Part shown: positions 4,267-7,511 of the stretch, in pieces | Layout of the letters: each line of letters starts with the position of its first letter | Position numbering within the stretch: position 1 is the stretch's first letter | Origin: Hyphomonadaceae bacterium | GTDB lineage: Bacteria > Pseudomonadota > Alphaproteobacteria > Caulobacterales > Aquidulcibacteraceae | DNA length: 7,511 bases | Assembly (NCBI GenBank): GCA_016791325.1 | Contig: JAEUMU010000025.1 | Location: forward strand, 1 to 7,511 | Direction of reading: 5' to 3' | Position numbers and translations under genes: made by a program | The notes under the pieces: model-generated | What the model saw: only the letters and a program-made list of their open reading frames with translations | Told to the model about the DNA's origin: nothing | Databases searched by the model: none

Positions 4267-6270
4267 CTAAGGCGCGGCCAGCGCGCGGGTGAGATCCAGC
4301 GCCCCCATGCCGCTTGGCCGCGCGCATGTCGGCGAGCCGGCGCTGATGGGCGTGGCGTTGCGCGAACGCGCGCATTCAATCTGGCCGAATCCATCCGGGT
4401 GCGGGGCCAGAGCGCGCGTCAGCAGCGCATCCTGCAACTGGCGTCCTCGCAGGCCCGTTTGAGAAGCCAGCAGCGCCAGCGCCGCAGAAACATGCGGCGC
4501 GGCCATGGAGGTGCCTTGCAAGAACGAATAATAGCACCGCTCCGTCGAAGACCGGTTCAGCGGATCGTAGCAGCCCGATTGCGTCGCGCGCGTCGAGAGC
4601 ACGCCATCGGGGCGCCCATCATTGTCGCTATCGGCGAACACGTCTCCACCCGGCGCCAGGATATCCACCTCCGGGCCGAAATTGGAATAGAAAGCCACCT
4701 GGCCGCGTGCGTCGCCAGAGCCGACGACCACCACGTTGTTGCAATTGGCCGGCGCAAAACGCGCGGTTTGATCCGCCTTGTTGCCGGCCGCGACAACGAT
4801 GACGACATTACGCGCCACCGCCGCATCAATCGCCGCCTGCAGCGAAGCCGGGCACGGCGTCTGGATGGTGAGGCTCATATTGATGATGTCGGCGGGATTG
4901 CGGTTCATCACTTGCTGGCCATTGATGATCGCTGGGGCCAAGCCCGCGGCCCATCGTATGCCGGAAACGATGTCGGCCAGTTCGCCGCCGCACCGCCCCA
5001 GCACACGCACCGGCGTAACGCTCACGTCCCACGCAGCGCCTGCGACGCCAACGCGATCATTGGTAATCGCCGCGCCGATCGTCCCCGCGACATGCGTGCC
5101 ATGGTACGAATTTTCCGTGACTGCGCCGCAGCGATCCCCGGCGTCCATGGCGTCGGTGTCCGGGCCATCGCCGTCTCCGGCGCGCTCGGCGTTGGTGATG
5201 AGATCAATGCCGGCGGCGACATTCGGCGAATTGGCGATGTCGGGATGAGTAGTGTCGAGCCCGGTATCGATTACAGCCACGCGCACGGTACGCGACCCGA
5301 TCAAATTTGCTTGCCAGAACGAAGCGAAGCCGGCTCCGCCGGGCGAGAGGCCCTCGCCCGTGCCGCGCGGGCGGTAGTGCCATTGCAACGGCGCAAGCGG
5401 ATCGTTGGGAAAGCCACCGACGCGCGCGGGCGCAGGCTGTTGCGGTTGGGGCGGCGGCGTTGTTTGCGCCGGGGGCTGCGGCGCAGGCTGTGAGGGCCGT
5501 TCTTGGCGCGGCGGCAGCGAGAAGCCGCTGTCGGCGATGAAGTTCGGCTCCACATATTCAAATTGCCGCGCCGCCTGCAGCCGCTGAATGGCGCAGCGCA
5601 TGGCGAGCGCGACATCGTTTTCAAGCTGGCCCTGCGTGACGATGCGCGGGCAGCGATCGGCCTCGTTCCATTCCAGCACTTGCGGCTGCTCGATAGCGGC
5701 TGCCGCTTCCGCACCGGCCTGCTGGGCCATGCGCAGCGATGTCGGGCTCGCGCCATCGGGCGCGAGGTTGATCGTCAGCACGCCGCCGGGGCGCGCTTCC
5801 ACCTCGCCCTCGACGCCCAACCGGCCCAGCAGATCGCGCACTTGCGTACGCGCGGCGGACGCCGCCTCCGCCTCGGCGCGCGCACGCACCTGGCCTACGA
5901 CCTCCGCCGGCAAGCGCTCGAGCGCTTCCATCCCGTCCGCTCGCAACGAGCGCACGAAATTGCTGGCCAATCCCATTTCGCTGGCAGCTTCCGCGAGTTC
6001 ACGCTCCACCGGCGCGCCGACGATAATCTGTCCAGGCGCCACCAGCACCGGCGCCGGCGCCAACAGCGCCGCGACCTGATCCTGCGGCTGCACCGCGCCC
6101 GAGAGCGCGCGCGCGGCCAGCGGCACGTTCGCCAGCGCTGCTGTTTCCGGCGTGGCGCCTGCCTGCTCGCCGCGCACGCGATCGATCACCTGGTTCAGCT
6201 GATCGCACGCTCCAAGCGCAATCAGCGGCGCCAAGGCCAGCGCAGCAAAACTCCAGCGGCGATGCGACAT
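4267..6270 (-). CDS. Subtilisin-like serine protease (peptidase S8), predicted lipoprotein with long pro-region
   Basis: This 667-residue predicted secreted protease starts with a lipoprotein signal (SHRRWSFAALALAPLIALGAC; lipobox LGAC, Cys22, then Asp23). A helical, Ala/Glu-rich pro-region (about 27-250) follows, ending in an I9-like segment IQRLQAARQFEYVEPN (228-243). Then come a Pro/Gln-rich linker (about 253-282) and the S8 catalytic domain. The triad is Asp335 (VAVIDTGLD), His390 (YHGTHVAGTIGA) and Ser588 (GTSMAAPH), with the oxyanion Asn497 in VVAAGN. A DSDNDGRPD loop (547-555) looks like a calcium site. Ten cysteines besides Cys22 suggest disulfides outside the cytoplasm. The ATG at 6270 was chosen because GGGGAG lies 6 bases upstream and the signal peptide begins there; the frame extends to a TTG at 6327 without a ribosome binding site. 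Asp after the lipid cysteine would mean inner-membrane retention under E. coli rules, which may not hold here. First gene of a probable three-gene operon. Confidence 0.95.
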   Translation of the reverse strand: MSHRRWSFAALALAPLIALGACDQLNQVIDRVRGEQAGATPETAALANVPLAARALSGAVQPQDQVAALLAPAPVLVAPGQIIVGAPVERELAEAASEMGLASNFVRSLRADGMEALERLPAEVVGQVRARAEAEAASAARTQVRDLLGRLGVEGEVEARPGGVLTINLAPDGASPTSLRMAQQAGAEAAAAIEQPQVLEWNEADRCPRIVTQGQLENDVALAMRCAIQRLQAARQFEYVEPNFIADSGFSLPPRQERPSQPAPQPPAQTTPPPQPQQPAPARVGGFPNDPLAPLQWHYRPRGTGEGLSPGGAGFASFWQANLIGSRTVRVAVIDTGLDTTHPDIANSPNVAAGIDLITNAERAGDGDGPDTDAMDAGDRCGAVTENSYHGTHVAGTIGAAITNDRVGVAGAAWDVSVTPVRVLGRCGGELADIVSGIRWAAGLAPAIINGQQVMNRNPADIINMSLTIQTPCPASLQAAIDAAVARNVVIVVAAGNKADQTARFAPANCNNVVVVGSGDARGQVAFYSNFGPEVDILAPGGDVFADSDNDGRPDGVLSTRATQSGCYDPLNRSSTERCYYSFLQGTSMAAPHVSAALALLASQTGLRGRQLQDALLTRALAPHPDGFGQIECARSRNATPISAGSPTCARPSGMGALDLTRALAAP

Positions 6271-6304
6271 GCTTGGCTCCCCACACCTTTTCGCGGAAAA
6301 TGAG

Positions 6305-6332
6305 TTTCTAACTTGGCCCGCCTGCAAGACAA
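6305..6332 (-). promoter_or_regulatory. Candidate sigma70-type promoter of the protease operon
   Basis: On the - strand TTGTCT (6332-6327) is separated by 16 bases from TAGAAA (6310-6305). Each box matches four of six consensus bases. The implied start near 6298 would give a leader of about 28 bases containing the GGGGAG ribosome binding site of the protease. The boxes lie in the divergent intergenic region. No regulator site was recognised. Confidence 0.3.
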
Positions 6333-6377
6333 GGCGATGTCAGCCGGGCCCGGTGGAGAGCTCCAATTCGCGGGGCT

Positions 6378-6383
6378 GGAAGG
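6378..6383 (+). promoter_or_regulatory. Ribosome binding site supporting the ATG at 6391
   Basis: GGAAGG lies 7 bases before the ATG at 6391. The two upstream in-frame candidates (TTG 6313, ATG 6337) lack comparable sites, so this one sets the start of the downstream gene. Confidence 0.5.
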
Positions 6384-6390
6384 CCAATTT

Positions 6391-7086
6391 ATGATCACTT
6401 TCCCCCTTGCGGCGAATTTGTCCGCGGCGCGCAACCCCGACGCGCCGCGCGCTCGCACGGAGGATGAGGCCACCACTTTGGCCGGAGGGCCGGTGTTCCT
6501 GGCCGTTGAGGAGCTGGCGGAGACATTCGAAAGCCCTCAGGCGGCGGAAGCGGCGGTGCCGGAACTTTACGGCTCCGGCCTCTATGAGCTTCAATGGCAT
6601 GACGGCGCCTGGCGGGTGACGATGCGGTATTGGCGCCCCGCGCCGCCCGCGCCTGTGGCGCGCACTGGCGAGGCCGCGGCCAAGCGCCCGCTCGGTCGTG
6701 CGCGCACGCCGGAAGAAGCGCGCGCACTGCTGCAGACGCCGGCCGAGCTCGCCCACGAGGTGCTGCCCGGCCTTTATAAGGATCACAAGCAAGCGCGGCG
6801 GCGCTGGGGCGCACTCATCGAAAGCGGCCTCGGCGAGATCGTCGAACGCGAAAACAAGTTCGCTGTGGAGATCACATTCTGGCGCCCGATGCATGCGCCA
6901 GGCGTGGCCGCGCCGCTTGCGCCGGTGGAGCGCATCGAATTGGCCGAACGCGTCGCAGCTCCCATGCGCGGCCCCGAACCGCAAGCCGATCTCGACATCG
7001 GCCTGTTCGAAGAACCCGCGACGGAGAACCCCAACGTGGTGCTGGTGACCGAAGAAGGCGACGGGCGATTCAGGGGGAGCGACTAA
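6391..7086 (+). CDS. Unrecognised 231-residue protein with an internal tandem duplication
   Basis: I do not recognise a family. The protein is acidic overall, with no signal peptide or membrane span, so it is probably cytoplasmic. Two blocks, residues 48-83 and 131-166, align over 36 positions without a gap and share 10 identities. Both have a helix-like first half, an SGL.E core and an aromatic strand ending in WRP (WRVTMRYWRP; FAVEITFWRP). They look like two copies of a small alpha-beta unit, spaced 83 residues apart and separated by a Pro/Ala-rich stretch. The C-terminal 60 residues are charged and probably flexible. The start at 6391 follows a good ribosome binding site; the longer frame from TTG 6313 would overlap the candidate promoter of the divergent protease operon. 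ATG 6337 (18 more residues) remains possible. The stop codon overlaps that of the convergent histidine kinase gene. Sharing a divergent control region with the protease may hint at a link, but that is only inference. Confidence 0.75.
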   Translation: MITFPLAANLSAARNPDAPRARTEDEATTLAGGPVFLAVEELAETFESPQAAEAAVPELYGSGLYELQWHDGAWRVTMRYWRPAPPAPVARTGEAAAKRPLGRARTPEEARALLQTPAELAHEVLPGLYKDHKQARRRWGALIESGLGEIVERENKFAVEITFWRPMHAPGVAAPLAPVERIELAERVAAPMRGPEPQADLDIGLFEEPATENPNVVLVTEEGDGRFRGSD

Positions 7087-7511
7087 CCCGGCAGCGTGAC
7101 CCGCAGCAGGGCGCCATGCTCAGCGTCGAGGATCACGACGTCGCCGCCGTGGGCGCGGGCGATGGAGCGGGCGGCGGCGAGGCCCAGACCCGCGCCGCGC
7201 GTGCCTTCCTCGTTGAGCCGGACGAATGGCTCGAACACGGTTTCACGCTGCGCGCGCGGCACGCCCGGCCCATCATCGGCGACATCGACAACAACGCCGC
7301 CCTCCTCACGCCGCAGCGTGATGCGCGCGCTGGCGCCATATTTCAGCGCATTATCCACCAGGTTCGAGAACAACCGCTTCAGGCCTAGCGATTGGCCGGT
7401 CATCACCAGGCGCTCCTCGCCTTCAAAACGTACATCGCGGCCCGCCTCCGCATGGTCGTCGGCGATGGATTGCAGCAGCGCGCCCAGATCAAGCCGCACG
7501 CGCGCCTCTTC
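7083..7511 (-). CDS. Sensor histidine kinase, C-terminal ATP-binding domain (5' end outside window)
   Basis: The 142 visible residues are open to the right edge and end at the TAG at 7085-7083. They form the HATPase_c domain of a two-component sensor kinase. In order, counting from the edge, there are the N box FSNLVDNALKYG (48-59), the G1 box DDGPGVP (79-85), the F box FEPFVRL (93-99) and the G2 box GAGLGL (106-111), then ARSIARAHGGDV and a final strand. All the ATP-binding boxes look intact, so the domain should be active. The domain binds ATP and phosphorylates a histidine in the dimerisation helix, which lies outside the window together with any sensor and membrane segments. The signal and partner regulator therefore cannot be named. 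The box pattern resembles EnvZ/OmpR-type kinases. The GTG at 7499 is internal. Confidence 0.92.
   Translation of the reverse strand, partial: EEARVRLDLGALLQSIADDHAEAGRDVRFEGEERLVMTGQSLGLKRLFSNLVDNALKYGASARITLRREEGGVVVDVADDGPGVPRAQRETVFEPFVRLNEEGTRGAGLGLAAARSIARAHGGDVVILDAEHGALLRVTLPG

Noticed and set aside
3746..4375. N-terminal extension of the hydrolase frame up to 4375
   Set aside because: The extra 200 residues are low-complexity and overlap the propeptide-like gene and the end of the protease. A good ribosome binding site precedes the ATG at 3745.
4204..5493. 429-residue open frame on the + strand opposite the protease
   Set aside because: It is antisense to an unambiguous S8 protease. 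Its product is arginine/histidine-rich with no domain pattern, as expected for a shadow frame in GC-rich DNA.
6271..6327. Protease start at TTG 6327
   Set aside because: It would put 19 residues before a clean lipoprotein signal peptide. The ATG at 6270 has GGGGAG upstream, and the extension lies over a candidate promoter.
6313..6390. TTG 6313 or ATG 6337 as start of the unknown + strand protein
   Set aside because: Neither has a convincing ribosome binding site, whereas the ATG at 6391 has GGAAGG at ideal spacing. ATG 6337 is not excluded.
1..7511. Mobile elements, CRISPR arrays, tRNA/rRNA genes, riboswitches
   Set aside because: Reading both strands, I saw no transposase or integrase, no regular direct repeats with spacers, no cloverleaf with conserved tRNA bases and no recognisable riboswitch core.

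Overview
The window is GC-rich and gene-dense. Codons favour G/C at the third position, and start and stop codons are packed tightly. The gene set looks proteobacterial and most like an alphaproteobacterium, perhaps of the Caulobacterales/Hyphomonadales kind. That placement is an inference from style and gene families, not from a marker gene. I see no RNA gene, insertion sequence, CRISPR array, phage gene or attachment site, and no stretch over 300 bases lacks a gene.

Layout, left to right. (1) The C-terminal end of an iron-containing alcohol dehydrogenase runs in from the left edge (+). (2) A complete ybaL-type CPA2 cation:proton antiporter with a C-terminal TrkA-N/RCK domain follows (+); its promoter appears to place the transcript start at the ATG. 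(3) A small HPF/RaiA-family ribosome-associated protein lies on the - strand, ending 4 bases from ybaL. (4) A 95-residue three-helix membrane protein (+) starts divergently from it. (5) A probable three-gene - strand operon covers 6270 to 2846: a lipoprotein subtilisin-like (S8) protease, a small exported protein that resembles a free-standing protease propeptide, and a cytoplasmic alpha/beta hydrolase. (6) Divergent from the protease is an unrecognised 231-residue + strand protein containing a tandem duplication. (7) The ATP-binding end of a sensor histidine kinase (-) runs off the right edge.

How the genes may work together. The antiporter, HPF-like protein and small membrane protein look like separate housekeeping or stress units. 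The most interesting unit is the protease operon. The second gene ends in a segment that visibly matches the C-terminal end of the protease's own pro-region, so it may be a trans-acting propeptide that inhibits or helps fold the protease. The hydrolase is translationally linked to it: its ribosome binding site overlaps the upstream stop codon. A second theme is that all three tail-to-tail gene pairs have stop codons within 4 bases of each other or overlapping, leaving no spacer for conventional terminators.
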